From positions 1 to 64,000 of the forward strand of contig CAWBPA010000019.1 of assembly GCA_963790545.1 (NCBI GenBank): a stretch of DNA of 64,000 bases. Reading direction: 5' to 3'. The stretch is from DATBJG01 sp963790545. GTDB taxonomy: Bacteria; Acidobacteriota; Vicinamibacteria; Vicinamibacterales; JAMQPK01. Of this stretch, positions 8,107-17,440 are shown in pieces (position 1 is the first letter of the stretch; each line of letters opens with the position of its first letter). The notes under the pieces were generated by a model, which ran no database searches, was not told the origin of the DNA, and worked only from the letters and a program-made list of their open reading frames with translations. Made by a program: the position numbers and the translations under genes.

Positions 8107-9525
8107 GTGACTCCCCGTACACGCCCCACCAAATCCGTCGACTCGCCGATTCTACTCGTCGAGGATAAGGACTCCCTGCGCGCCATGCTGCGGCACGCGC
8201 TCGAGGGGCAGGGACACACGGTGGTCGAGGCCTGCGACGAAGCGGAAGCAGCGCGTGCCCTTCAACAAGGTCGGCCCGGCGTGGTGCTGTCGGATCTGCG
8301 ATTGCCGAACGGCGATGGGTTTGGTGTGTTGCGTGCGGCCAAAGACGTCGATCCCGAGCTGCCGGTGATCGTCATGACCGCCTACGGCAGCATCCAGGAC
8401 GCCGTTGCAGCCATGAAGGAAGGGGCGCTGGACTTTCTCGCGAAGCCGATCGATCCCGATCACCTGCTGCTCCTGGTCGAACGTGCGCTCGCCCAACGCC
8501 GGCTGGTCACCGAATACATTCTTCTCAAGGAAGAGCTGGCGTCACGGCGCGGTGCGCCCATGATCGTGGGAGAGGACGCGGCTCTACGGCAGGTCTCGGT
8601 GGCGCTTCAGCGCGCCGCCGGCACCGACGCGACGGTGTTGCTCCAAGGGGAAAGCGGCACGGGCAAGGAATTGTTTGCTCGTGCGCTCCATGCGCTGAGC
8701 TCCCGAGCCGACGGGCCGTTTGTGGCCATCAACTGTGCGGCCATCCCGGACTCACTGCTCGAAAGCGAGCTGTTCGGCCATGAGAAAGGCGCCTTTACCG
8801 GCGCCGTTGCGCGCAAGCTGGGTCGATTCGAGATGGCGCACAAGGGCACGCTGTTTCTCGACGAGATTGGCGACCTGCCCATCGGTCTTCAAGCGAAGAT
8901 TCTGCGCGCCATTGAAGAGCGACGCTTCGAACGTGTCGGGGGCAATGCCTCGTTGCTCGTCGACGTGCGGATTGTCGCGGCCACCAACAAGCACCTCAAG
9001 GCTGCGGTTGCAGCGCGGCAGTTCAGAGAGGATCTGTTCTTCCGACTCTCTGTGTTTCCTGTGACGATCCCGCCACTCCGAGAGCGTCGGGATGACATCA
9101 CGATTCTGGCGCGCCATTTTGTCGAGCGCTTCTGCAAAGAGCTCAAGAAGCCATCGGTGACTCTGTCACCTCAGGCTCTGGAGGAGCTTCAAACATACCC
9201 CTGGCCGGGGAACGTACGAGAGCTGCAAAACTGCATCGAGCGCGCCGTGATTCTGGCCGATGGTGACACGATCCTGCCTCGCAATCTGAATCTCTCGTTC
9301 CGCCCGTCGCGCGAAGAACCGACTGCCGCCGTCGATCCATGGGTGCACATCGATTTGTCAGGGACCCTCTCTGACGCCTCGCGACGGGTGCTGGCGGAGG
9401 TTGAACGACGAAAGATTGTCCAGACGCTCGCCGAAACCGAAGGGAACAAGGTCCGCGCTTCCGAAGTGCTGCAGGTGACCTACAAGACGTTCTTGATGAA
9501 GCTGAAGGAACACGGGATCGAGTAA
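8107..9525 (+). CDS. NtrC-family sigma-54-dependent response regulator
   Basis: GTG at 8107, 472 residues, three domains. The receiver domain spans 13-130 with phospho-acceptor Asp63 (VLSDLRLPNGDG) and conserved Lys113 (FLAKPID). The AAA+ domain spans about 152-385 with Walker A GESGTGKE at 181-188, the sigma-54 contact loop GAFTGA at 228-233 and Walker B TLFLDEIGD. A Fis-type helix-turn-helix is at the C-terminus (NKVRASEVLQVTYKTFLMKL). It would activate RpoN promoters after phosphorylation by a histidine kinase, but no kinase is seen in the window. The position behind a minor-pilin cluster invites comparison with PilR, but this is context only. It ends at a perfect hairpin shared with aroB on the opposite strand. 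Confidence 0.92.
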   Translation: MTPRTRPTKSVDSPILLVEDKDSLRAMLRHALEGQGHTVVEACDEAEAARALQQGRPGVVLSDLRLPNGDGFGVLRAAKDVDPELPVIVMTAYGSIQDAVAAMKEGALDFLAKPIDPDHLLLLVERALAQRRLVTEYILLKEELASRRGAPMIVGEDAALRQVSVALQRAAGTDATVLLQGESGTGKELFARALHALSSRADGPFVAINCAAIPDSLLESELFGHEKGAFTGAVARKLGRFEMAHKGTLFLDEIGDLPIGLQAKILRAIEERRFERVGGNASLLVDVRIVAATNKHLKAAVAARQFREDLFFRLSVFPVTIPPLRERRDDITILARHFVERFCKELKKPSVTLSPQALEELQTYPWPGNVRELQNCIERAVILADGDTILPRNLNLSFRPSREEPTAAVDPWVHIDLSGTLSDASRRVLAEVERRKIVQTLAETEGNKVRASEVLQVTYKTFLMKLKEHGIE

Positions 9526-9547
9526 AGAAAAAGACCCCTTTTTCTTT
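9524..9547. terminator. Bidirectional terminator between the sigma-54 regulator and aroB
   Basis: A perfect 10-bp inverted repeat AAAGAAAAAG / CTTTTTCTTT with a 4-base loop (ACCC). The stem ends overlap the stop codons of both convergent genes. The A-rich 5' arm and T-rich 3' arm give a U-tract on either strand, so it could terminate both transcripts, although the stem is AT-rich and weak. Confidence 0.7.
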
Positions 9548-10631
9548 ATGCGGCAAAGCCAATCTTGCGGAGCGCCTTGGCCAGCTCTTTCTCGGTGACA
9601 TCGTTCGCAATCGTCCATGCACCAATGTCAGTGGCCAGCACGTAGTGCAAGGTGCCATTGACGACTTTCTTGTCGAGCCGTATCGCTTCCAGCATCTGCT
9701 TAGTCGAGAGATCGGCGATCGGCGGAAGCGGGCCGAGCTCGACAATGATGCGGGCCAGGGCCTGACGCGATCGCTCGGCGAGCGCGCCCCGGGCAACCGC
9801 CACCTCTGCCGCGGCGAGCATGCCGTACGCAATCGCCTCCCCGTGACGAAATCTGCGGTATTTGGTAATCGCCTCGAGGGCATGTCCGGCCGTATGCCCG
9901 AAATTGAGGACTCGACGCAGGCCCTGTTCGCGCTCGTCACTGGAGACGACGTGAGCTTTCATGGTGCACGACTCGGCAATGACGCGCACCAGTGTGTCCG
10001 GATCGCGACTGAAGATTGCCTTGGTTTCGTGGCTCACGCGGTCGAACAGCGAGCGGCTCGACGTCATTCCGTACTTCAGCACTTCATACAGGCCGGCCCG
10101 GAATTCGCGCCGTGGCAAAGTTGAGAGCAGGGCCGGATCAATCGCGACGAGCCCAGGCTGATAGAACGCGCCAATCAAATTCTTGCCCAGAGTGTGGTTC
10201 ACCCCGACCTTGCCGCCAATCGCGCTGTCGACCTGCGCGAGCAACGTCGTAGGAACATGCACGAGCCCGATCCCACGCAGGTACGAGGCTGCCGCAAATC
10301 CCGCCATATCGCCGATGACGCCGCCGCCAATCGCCACGATGGCTGAACCACGATCGGCCTGGACGCGGACGAGCGCGTCGTAGATACGCGAGACGGTGGC
10401 GAGCTGCTTGTTCCGTTCGCCGTCCGGGACAACGATCGGTTCTTCTCGGGGCAGCGCCCGCGCCATCTCCTGCCCATGCAGCCTCCAGACGAGCGGGCTC
10501 GAAACAGGGAAAGCGCGCGAGCCCACACCCGCGTCGCGGACCAGATCACCCAGCTTTGCGGTGAGGCCGTACTGAATACAGATGGTGTAGCGCCGGGATG
10601 GGGTATTGACCTCGATGACGACCGGGTCCAT
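9546..10631 (-). CDS. aroB: 3-dehydroquinate synthase
   Basis: Converts DAHP to 3-dehydroquinate, the second step of the shikimate pathway (NAD- and metal-dependent, cytoplasmic). The frame is open to 10703, but ATG 10631 (MDPVVIEVNTPSRRYTI) gives 361 residues, the normal AroB length. Recognisable motifs: GDMAGFAAASYLRGI and HVPTTLLAQVDSAIGGK.GVN of the NAD/active-site region, KNLIGAFYQP, and LNFGHTAGHALE with the metal-binding His pair region. It is transcribed toward the sigma-54 regulator, and its stop lies within the shared terminator. Upstream it diverges from a membrane protein gene across 84 bases. Confidence 0.96.
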   Translation of the reverse strand: MDPVVIEVNTPSRRYTICIQYGLTAKLGDLVRDAGVGSRAFPVSSPLVWRLHGQEMARALPREEPIVVPDGERNKQLATVSRIYDALVRVQADRGSAIVAIGGGVIGDMAGFAAASYLRGIGLVHVPTTLLAQVDSAIGGKVGVNHTLGKNLIGAFYQPGLVAIDPALLSTLPRREFRAGLYEVLKYGMTSSRSLFDRVSHETKAIFSRDPDTLVRVIAESCTMKAHVVSSDEREQGLRRVLNFGHTAGHALEAITKYRRFRHGEAIAYGMLAAAEVAVARGALAERSRQALARIIVELGPLPPIADLSTKQMLEAIRLDKKVVNGTLHYVLATDIGAWTIANDVTEKELAKALRKIGFAA

Positions 10632-10715
10632 GGGTGACGGTAGAATAGCAGACGGCGGGCCGAAGACATCGTAGGAGCGGACTCGTGCCCCGAGGGCCGC
10701 CACATCATCGCTGCC

Positions 10716-12350
10716 ATGAAGCCCCCTAACGTTCGGATGTCACTCCGTGGTCTGTCGATTGTCGCTGTCGGCTTCACTGTTCTGACGATCGTTTTCACCC
10801 ACCCTCAGGCGCTGTATCTGACGTCGCACGTCAGCGGCCACTTTGACTCGCTCTTCAGTGTCTGGCGGCTGGCCTGGGTGGCGCACCAGATCACGTCGGA
10901 TCCCCTCCATCTGTTCGATGCCAACATCTTCTTTCCAGAGCGCATGACGCTCGCGTATTCGGACGCAATGGTGTTGCCCGGTGTCGTGCTGGCGCCACTG
11001 GCCTGGCTGGGGGTTTCACCGGTGGCCGTCTACAACTTTGCGGTGCTGGCGAGCTTCGTCCTCAGCGCGACGGCGGCCGCCGCGCTGGGTTGGCGGCTGA
11101 CCGGACGGATTGAGGCGGGCATCATTGCCGGCATGATCTTCGGGTTCGCACCTCATCGCTTCGACCATTTTTCGCACCTGGAACTCCTTCTCAACTGGTG
11201 GATGCCGCTCGCGTTCCTGGCACTGCAGGACGCGCTGAAAACGGGAAGGCCTCGCGCCTATGCTGCCCTTGCCGCGTGGCTGAGTCTCCAAGTTCTGAGT
11301 TGCATTTATCACGGGTTGTTCCTGACGGTCTGTATTGGAGCTGCCGCGGTGACGGCCATCGCCACAGGCCAGGCGACGTCCGTTCGGAGGCATGTGCCGG
11401 GTGTGGCCTGGCTCGGGCTCGCGGCAGCCGTCTGTTTCCTGTATTCGCTTCCTTATCAAGCCAACCGGCAGGTCGTGGGAGAACGGCCACTCGAGGAGAT
11501 CGCTCTTTACAGTGCGAAACCCTCTGACTTCATTGCGACTCCGCCCGAGAATGTTCTGTACGGGTCGGTAATGAGCCGCTTCGGCAAGGCTGAACGGTTC
11601 CTGTTTCCTGGTGTTCTTGCCGCAGCCCTTGCGGTGGTCGGCTTGTTTTCACGCCGCCGGCGAGCGATCGCCGTGTGGGTGGTGACGCTCTGGATCGCAA
11701 CGGAACTGTCCCTGGGGATCAACGGGTTGATTTACCCGGTCTTGTACAACAACGTGGACGTGTTCCACGGTTTACGAGCCCCCGCGCGAGCAGGCATCTT
11801 GCTCCTGCTTTCGGTTGCAGCGCTCGCCGCGCTTGGTGTCGAAGTGATCCTCGGGAGATTCCGTGCCCGTACGCAACAACTCGTCGTGATCGGCGCAATC
11901 GTGTCCGGCATGGGTGTTGAGTACTTTTCGCGCGTTCAACTGGTTCCCCTCGAGCCGCCCCCCGCCATCTACAAAATTCTCGAGGGCCAGCGCGATGCCG
12001 TCATTCTGGAGCTGCCCGTTGCCCGTCCCGAAGCTCTCGCGCCTATGCCAGAAGCGCTCTACATGTACTATTCCACCACGCACTGGAAGAGCCTGTTGAA
12101 CGGCTACAGCGGCTTCTACCCGAAAAACTACGTGTTGACGCTGGAGAGGCTTCGACAGTTCCCGAACGACGCGTCACTGACCTTCTTGGAGACCGAAGGT
12201 GTGACCCACCTCGTTCTGCATCGCGACTTCTGGTTTGGTGATTTGGACTATGACGAGACGGTCGACGCACTACGCGACCACGGCGTCCCGTTGGTGGTGC
12301 GGACGGTCGGGACCACGATCTTCTCGCTGCCACGTAAGGCGGCCAATTGA
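10716..12350 (+). CDS. Polytopic membrane protein, GT-C-like glycosyltransferase candidate
   Basis: ATG at 10716, 544 residues. About ten hydrophobic segments fill the first 400 residues, the first at 12-32 (IVAVGFTVLTIVFTHPQ). An acidic periplasmic loop follows the first segment (HVSGHFDSLFSVWRLAW, then PLHLFDANIFFPERM). Loops of this kind, with D/E residues after TM1, are typical of GT-C lipid-linked glycosyltransferases. The last 130 residues are a soluble domain (ILELPVARPEAL, KSLLNGYSGFYPKNY). I do not recognise a named family. The gene stands alone between divergent aroB and nadB, so context does not help. The glycosyltransferase idea is inference from topology. Confidence 0.65.
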   Translation: MKPPNVRMSLRGLSIVAVGFTVLTIVFTHPQALYLTSHVSGHFDSLFSVWRLAWVAHQITSDPLHLFDANIFFPERMTLAYSDAMVLPGVVLAPLAWLGVSPVAVYNFAVLASFVLSATAAAALGWRLTGRIEAGIIAGMIFGFAPHRFDHFSHLELLLNWWMPLAFLALQDALKTGRPRAYAALAAWLSLQVLSCIYHGLFLTVCIGAAAVTAIATGQATSVRRHVPGVAWLGLAAAVCFLYSLPYQANRQVVGERPLEEIALYSAKPSDFIATPPENVLYGSVMSRFGKAERFLFPGVLAAALAVVGLFSRRRRAIAVWVVTLWIATELSLGINGLIYPVLYNNVDVFHGLRAPARAGILLLLSVAALAALGVEVILGRFRARTQQLVVIGAIVSGMGVEYFSRVQLVPLEPPPAIYKILEGQRDAVILELPVARPEALAPMPEALYMYYSTTHWKSLLNGYSGFYPKNYVLTLERLRQFPNDASLTFLETEGVTHLVLHRDFWFGDLDYDETVDALRDHGVPLVVRTVGTTIFSLPRKAAN

Positions 12351-12364
12351 GCCTTCAGCCTACA

Positions 12365-12416
12365 GCCATCAGCTCAGCCCTTGAACTCCAGCGCCCGAAT
12401 CTTGACGGCTGATGGC
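12365..12416. repeat. Inverted repeat of the TCAGCC-type intergenic family
   Basis: The arm GCCATCAGC at 12365-12373 is the exact reverse complement of GCTGATGGC at 12408-12416, inside a longer CAGC-rich stretch. An ATG at 12412, a possible nadB start, lies in the right arm, which argues for the next in-frame start. Similar words occur at 20588-20625 and 40160-40280. Confidence 0.7.
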
Positions 12417-12456
12417 GACGTCAATTCAAGAGCATTCCAGGTATAGGATAGGCGCG

Positions 12457-14062
12457 GTGGATGTACAGGGCGACTTCTTGATAATCGGCAGCGGCATCGC
12501 CGGATTGCGTGCGGCGGTCGAGCTGTTTGATGACGGGGACGTCGTGATCCTCACCAAAGCCGAGCCTGCTGAAAGCAACACCGGCTACGCTCAAGGGGGC
12601 ATTGCCGCAGCGTTGGGCCCTGATGATTCGCCCGCATTGCACGCCGCTGACACGCTCGCGGCGGGTGATGGTCTATGTGACGAGCGAGCCGTCGGGATCC
12701 TCGTCGAAGAAGGACGACGGTACGTGATCGAACTCGTCGAATGGGGAGCTGCCTTCGATCGTGATCCAGCTGGAAACCCTGCCCTCGGCCGCGAAGGGGC
12801 TCACAGCGTCCGGCGCGTGCTGCACGCCAAAGACGCGACGGGACGTGAGATTGGCCGAGGTACTCTGGCAGCGCGTGTCGAGTCGGCCGGGTATTCGCGT
12901 CCTGAAAGACACCCTGGCCATCGAGACCGTCATCGAACGAGGTTGTTGCGTGGGCGTGCGCTTCATGGATCGCGAGGGGCGCGTGGGTATGGCGCGAGCC
13001 CGTGCGACCTTGCTGGCGACCGGTGGGGCGGGTCAAGTTTTCAGAGAGACGACGAATCCGCGGATTGCGAGCGGTGACGGAATTGCCCTGGCGTTTCGAG
13101 CGGGCGCTCGGGTGGCAGATCTTGAATTCATCCAATTTCATCCGACGGTCCTCCAAATCGAGGGATCGCCACGATTTCTCATCTCGGAAGCGGTACGCGG
13201 TGAAGGGGCGCGCTTGCTGAACGCGCTCGGCGAGCCCTTCATGCCCCGCTACGATCCGGCCGGCGATCTGGCGTCGCGCGACGTGGTGGCGCGTTCGATT
13301 GTCCGCGAGTCAGACAGGACCGGGGGCCCGGTCTATCTGTCGCTCGCACATCTGGACCCGGCGTTCGTTTACGAACGCTTCCCCGGCATTGCGGCGATTT
13401 GTCGACAGATGGGCCTCGACTTTGCGCGTGACCGCGTGCCGGTCGGACCCGCGGCCCACTATGTGATGGGCGGTGTTGAAACTGACCTGGACGGCCGGAC
13501 CTCGCTCCCGGGGTTGTTTGCGGCGGGAGAAGTGGCGTGTACCCGTGTACACGGCGCGAATCGGTTGGCGAGCAACTCGTTGCTGGAGGGACTGGCATTT
13601 GGCGCGCGTGCCGGCCGGGCGATGCGTGAACCGCTGGTTCCCGCCAGCCTGCCCGCGCCGGAGTTCCGCCAGGTCAACCTTGACGGGGAATCAAGACCAC
13701 CGGCATCCGCGCTGGCGGAAGACGCAATCAGTGATCTCATGTGGCGCTCGGCAGGGTTGTTTCGTAGTGGTGACGGCTTGCGGGCCGCCGTTCGGACGCT
13801 CGAATCTGCGCATCTGGATCTGGAGAACGCTCTCGCGTCGCACGCAGTGGACGACCTGGCCGGCTGGCGCCGCGCGAACTTGCTGACCGTCGCCCGCCTC
13901 ATTGCGCGCGGCGCGTTGCGGCGCGAGGAAAGCCGCGGCGCCCATTTCAGATCTGATTTCCCCTCGAAGAATGATGAGGATTGGAAGACTCATGTGACCG
14001 ATGTGAACGAGACCGAGGTTCGGCGTCTGGGTGTTGGCACAGCCGCCAACAGGGCCGGATAG
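12457..14062 (+). CDS. nadB: L-aspartate oxidase, reading frame broken once
   Basis: Oxidises L-aspartate to iminoaspartate for quinolinate and NAD synthesis (FAD enzyme). The N-terminal part has the FAD-binding IIGSGIAGL motif, then TKAEPAESNTGYAQGGIAAA and HSVRRVLHAKDATGRE. The protein then continues in the next frame with VLWQRVSSRPGIRVL, TGGAGQVFRETTNP and EFIQFHPTVL, and the C-terminal substrate-binding helices (GRTSLPGLFAAGEVACTRVH). The switch lies at about 12847-12860 and fits one extra base. Total length would be about 535 residues, normal for NadB. I chose GTG 12457 (AGGATAGG upstream) over ATG 12412, which sits in a repeat arm. No neighbouring nadA or nadC is visible. All domains are otherwise conserved, so a base-calling error is more likely than gene loss. 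Confidence 0.88.
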
Positions 14063-14102
14063 CGCACACCCTCATGCTGCTAAAGCGCTTTACCATCAAG
14101 CT

Positions 14103-14138
14103 CCTATGACACAAAAAGTTCCTATGACACAAAAGAAG
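14103..14138 (+). repeat. 18-bp-period duplication of the proS start codon region
   Basis: TCCTATGACACAAAA occurs twice, 18 bases apart, so ATG 14106 and ATG 14124 are both in frame and both followed by ACACAAAA. The protein would begin MTQKVPMTQKK. Neither copy has a recognisable Shine-Dalgarno sequence. Confidence 0.85.
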
Positions 14139-15587
14139 GAGTCCTCAGAATCGCTCGTGACTGAAATCACGCCCAGATCGCAGGACTTTTCCCGGTGGTA
14201 CACAGATGTCGTGCGTCGCGCCGAGCTTGCCGATTACTCACCGGTCAAGGGGTGCATGGTCATCCGACCCTATGGATACGCAATCTGGGAATTGATTCAA
14301 CAGGCCCTGGACCAGCGGATCAAGGCGACCGGCCATGTGAATGCGTACTTTCCGTTGTTCATTCCCGAAAGCCTTTTGATGAAAGAAGCCGACCACGTCG
14401 AAGGCTTTGCGCCTCAGGTGGCGTGGGTCACACGCGGCGGCGACGAAGATCTGGAAGAAAGACTCGTCGTCCGGCCGACATCGGAAGCGATTATCGGGAC
14501 GATGTACTCCAAGTGGGTGCAGTCGTGGCGCGACCTTCCCATCCTGATCAACCAGTGGGCCAACGTGGTGCGCTGGGAAAAAGTGACGCGACTGTTCCTC
14601 CGCACGACCGAGTTCCTCTGGCAGGAAGGGCATACGGCTCACGAAACCGAGGAGGAAGCCGAAGAAGAAACTCGACGCATGCTGGCCGTGTACAAGGAAG
14701 TCGCAGAGACGGAACTGGCCGTGCCGATCGTGGATGGGCAGAAAACGGACAGCGAGAAGTTTGCCGGCGCCGTGCGGACCTATTCCATTGAGGCTCTCAT
14801 GGGAGACGGTCGGGCGCTCCAGGCAGGAACCTCTCACAACCTTGGACAGAACTTCGCCAAGGCATTTGACGTGACATTTCAGGCGCGGGACAAGTCGTTG
14901 CAGTACGTGTGGGGGACGTCCTGGGGCGTGACCACTCGCCTGGTAGGCGCGCTCATCATGACCCATGGCGACGACAGCGGCCTCATCCTTCCGCCGCGCG
15001 TGGCCCCGTACCAGGTCGTGATCGTGCCAATTCCTCGAGGGAACTGGCAGGAGACCGTATTGCCACGAGCGCGGGAGATCCAGCAAGAGCTCACGAGTCA
15101 CGGCATCCGTGTACGACTCGACGATCGCGACGTGTACACGCCCGGTTGGAAGTTTGCCGAGTGGGAGATGCGAGGAGTGCCGCTCAGGCTCGAGATCGGT
15201 CCGAAGGATATCGAGAAGGCCCAGGTGCTGCTCGCGCGCCGCGACACACGAGAGAAACTTCCCACCCCGATGGAGGGCCTGGCTGCGCGGGTCCGCGACC
15301 TCCTCGGCTTGATTCAGCAGACCCTGTTCGACCGCGCCCGTCAGTTCCGTGACGAGCACACCACGGCCACAGACTCCTACGAGGAATTCAAGACGATCAT
15401 GGAAGGGCGTCCGGGATTCGTCGTTTCGGCCTGGTGCGGGGATGAAGCCTGTGAAGCGCAGATCAAGGCCGACACGCAGGCCACAATTCGGAATTTGCCC
15501 TTCGATGCACCCAGCCCCTCCGGCCGCAGCTGTATAAAGTGCGGACGTCCCGCAGTGGCGATCGCCTATTTCGCGAAGTCGTACTGA
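14106..15587 (+). CDS. proS: Prolyl-tRNA synthetase, archaeal/eukaryotic-type (ProS type 3)
   Basis: Charges tRNA-Pro. The frame runs back to a TTG at 14031 inside nadB; ATG 14106 gives 493 residues. Features: RSQDFSRWYTDVVRRAELAD and VKGCMVIRPYGYAIWE at the N-terminus, class II motif 2 region VVRPTSEAIIGTMYSKW, LRTTEFLWQEGHTAH, the proline/ATP segment ALQAGTSHNLGQNFAKAF, then the anticodon-binding domain (PYQVVIVPI, VRLDDRD, PGWKFAEWEMRGVPLR) and the C-terminal zinc-binding-like domain (CGDEACEAQ, CIKCGR) ending in a Tyr. There is no bacterial insertion (editing) domain between motifs 2 and 3, which is the hallmark of the type found in archaea, eukaryotes and some bacteria. The start is uncertain because of the duplicated ATG. 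Confidence 0.95.
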   Translation: MTQKVPMTQKKESSESLVTEITPRSQDFSRWYTDVVRRAELADYSPVKGCMVIRPYGYAIWELIQQALDQRIKATGHVNAYFPLFIPESLLMKEADHVEGFAPQVAWVTRGGDEDLEERLVVRPTSEAIIGTMYSKWVQSWRDLPILINQWANVVRWEKVTRLFLRTTEFLWQEGHTAHETEEEAEEETRRMLAVYKEVAETELAVPIVDGQKTDSEKFAGAVRTYSIEALMGDGRALQAGTSHNLGQNFAKAFDVTFQARDKSLQYVWGTSWGVTTRLVGALIMTHGDDSGLILPPRVAPYQVVIVPIPRGNWQETVLPRAREIQQELTSHGIRVRLDDRDVYTPGWKFAEWEMRGVPLRLEIGPKDIEKAQVLLARRDTREKLPTPMEGLAARVRDLLGLIQQTLFDRARQFRDEHTTATDSYEEFKTIMEGRPGFVVSAWCGDEACEAQIKADTQATIRNLPFDAPSPSGRSCIKCGRPAVAIAYFAKSY

Positions 15588-15625
15588 GAGGCGAGAATAC
15601 CGGACGGATCACGACGGAGGTTACT

Positions 15626-15660
15626 GAGGTCACAGAGAATTTGGCGTTCTCTGTGACCTC
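15626..15660. terminator. Perfect 14-bp inverted repeat between convergent proS and the OmpA-like gene
   Basis: GAGGTCACAGAGAA (15626-15639) pairs exactly with TTCTCTGTGACCTC (15647-15660) around a 7-base loop. There is no T-tract, so termination would be weak or need Rho. The arm is built of 9-bp CACAGAG-type units, so it may instead be a copy of the intergenic nonamer repeat family. Confidence 0.55.
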
Positions 15661-15671
15661 TGTGGTGTTCT

Positions 15672-17327
15672 CTACTGGAGCCGGACGACCATGGCGGCGC
15701 GCCGGTTGAGACGACGCGTTTCTTCGCGGGTGTTGTCGTGCTTGGGGCGTTCTTCCCCGTAGCTGACCGTGCGGAGGCGGTCGGCCCCCACCCCGCGGCT
15801 GCTCAGGTAATCCCGCACCGCCGACGCCCGGCGGTCCCCCAGCGCGATGTTGTATTCGGCCGTCCCGATGTTGCAGGTGTGGCCTTCGATTTCCAGCCGC
15901 AGCGCCGGGTCCTGTTTCAGGGCGGCGATGGCTTCGTCGAGCACGCGCGTCGCATCCGGCCGCAGCGTGTAGCGGTCGAAGTCGAAGTGCACGTCCTCGA
16001 ACATGTAGGTCCGCGCCGCCGGCCGCACCACCTGAATCGTGATCGTATCGGTCGCCGTCCGGTTGTCGCTCGGGCACACCACGGTGACCGTCACCGGGAC
16101 CGCCCCTTCCTGGGCCGGCGCCGTCCAGACCGACTGCTGCTGCGTCGGCGTCGCAAACGTCCCCGTCGGGGCCGTCCAGCGATAGGTCACCGCGCACTTG
16201 ATCGAGCTCTGCGCCGTGGCCGTCACCGTCGACGTCCGCCCGACTTCCACCGTGCACGGATTGCACTGCGCCTTCACCGACAGGTCATGCGTGGGCGCGG
16301 CGGGCGCCGGCGCCGGCGTGGGCGCGGGCGGCGGCGGCGGCGGCACATAAATGCGCACCCCGGGGTGATACCCCAGCCGCGCCTGGAACCCCAAACTATC
16401 GCCCCCCACGCTCCCGGCATTGCCCTGGAAGTCCTCGCGGCCGCTCATGAACGCCCACCCCAGCCCTGCGCCGGCAAAGAAGCCGTTGCGCGCCTGCCAC
16501 GTGATGCCAATCGACGCATCCGCCGTGCTCGAGTTGAAGCTGATCGGCGGCATCCCCACAAACGGCGCCCCCGTCAGCTGGTCGTCGAACATCACCTCGC
16601 CCCGCAGCTCGGCCTGCAGCCGCAGCGCGCGCCGCGACGGGAACCCAAACCCGACCCCCCACGTGAAGCTATCGGAAATCTCGACCTCGTCGGGCGCTCC
16701 CCGGAACGCAAAGCCCGCATTGGCCGCAAACTCCACCCGCTGCTGGATGTCCTTGCTGAAAATGCCATCAATGTGGAAATCCATCTTGCCCGTCCCGCCG
16801 CCGGCCGCGTCATCCTCGGTCGGGATCTTCAGCATCCCGCGGATCGCAAACGCCGCCGGGTCCTGCTCATACTCCGAGAGCAGGTTGATCTTCGCGCCCA
16901 GATAGAACGACCCGAACACGTTGCCCGTCCACCCTTCGTGCACGAACGGCACGTCCTGCACGAACCCGCCACTTCCCGGGTCCGAGGTGAACAGCGGCCG
17001 CTTGTCGCGATCGATCCGGTTGATCAGGCGGACCGACCCGAAAATTTCCGCCCGGTCGCGCACCCCGACCCCGAACGTCAGCGGCCAGGTCGAAATGTCG
17101 CTGAACCCCTGCTCCCGGTCGTAATTCACCCGATACGCACTCACCGACCATCGGCCCGCGGGCAGAATCTCGCCCGTCGACAGAAACCACAACCCCGTGT
17201 CCCCATAGATCGTGGTCGTCGCTGGGCGCAGGCCCTCCGGAGGTGGAGTGCCCCCCTGCGCGAATGCCACAATCGGCACAGCAAGCCCAAATCCCGCCAG
17301 CAGCGCCAGTCTCAAAGTTCGTCGCAT
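15672..17327 (-). CDS. OmpA-family outer membrane protein
   Basis: 551 residues with ATG at 17327 behind GGGAGG. Signal peptide ends near AFAQGG. Residues of about 30-330 are rich in alternating polar/hydrophobic strands (TIYGDTGLWFLSTGEILPAG, RWSVSAYRVNYDREQGF, NVFGSFYLGAKINLL), consistent with a beta-barrel. A Pro/Ala-rich linker of about 20 residues (PPPPPPAPTPAPAPAA) follows, then an Ig/PKD-like segment with two Cys pairs (QCNPCTVEVGRTSTVTATA). The C-terminal 120 residues are an OmpA/Pal peptidoglycan-binding domain (DVHFDFDRYTLRPDA, LRLEIEGHTCNIGTAEYN, ALGDRRASAVRDYLSSRGV, GEERP). It should anchor the outer membrane to peptidoglycan. Very high GC at third positions leaves a 589-codon open frame on the opposite strand. 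Confidence 0.92.
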   Translation of the reverse strand: MRRTLRLALLAGFGLAVPIVAFAQGGTPPPEGLRPATTTIYGDTGLWFLSTGEILPAGRWSVSAYRVNYDREQGFSDISTWPLTFGVGVRDRAEIFGSVRLINRIDRDKRPLFTSDPGSGGFVQDVPFVHEGWTGNVFGSFYLGAKINLLSEYEQDPAAFAIRGMLKIPTEDDAAGGGTGKMDFHIDGIFSKDIQQRVEFAANAGFAFRGAPDEVEISDSFTWGVGFGFPSRRALRLQAELRGEVMFDDQLTGAPFVGMPPISFNSSTADASIGITWQARNGFFAGAGLGWAFMSGREDFQGNAGSVGGDSLGFQARLGYHPGVRIYVPPPPPPAPTPAPAPAAPTHDLSVKAQCNPCTVEVGRTSTVTATAQSSIKCAVTYRWTAPTGTFATPTQQQSVWTAPAQEGAVPVTVTVVCPSDNRTATDTITIQVVRPAARTYMFEDVHFDFDRYTLRPDATRVLDEAIAALKQDPALRLEIEGHTCNIGTAEYNIALGDRRASAVRDYLSSRGVGADRLRTVSYGEERPKHDNTREETRRLNRRAAMVVRLQ

Positions 17328-17370
17328 GGTCGAACCCTCCCTAAGGTCGTTCCCCAGGAACAGGGCGTTA

Positions 17371-17400
17371 AGCCTACGATGCCGTACAATAGGAAGTCAA
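17371..17400 (-). promoter_or_regulatory. Possible sigma-70 promoter for the OmpA-like gene
   Basis: On the - strand TTGACT (17400-17395) is followed after 18 bases by TAGGCT (17376-17371), about 45 bases before the start codon. The -35 is good and the -10 weak, so this is tentative. Confidence 0.3.
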
Positions 17401-17440
17401 ACGAGGGGCCGGGAAACAAGCCCTATTGTGCAGAAAACAC

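Noticed and set aside
12359..12420. nadB start at ATG 12412
   Set aside because: The ATG lies within an arm of an inverted repeat and adds residues not typical of NadB; the GTG at 12457 has AGGATAGG upstream and starts close to the FAD motif.
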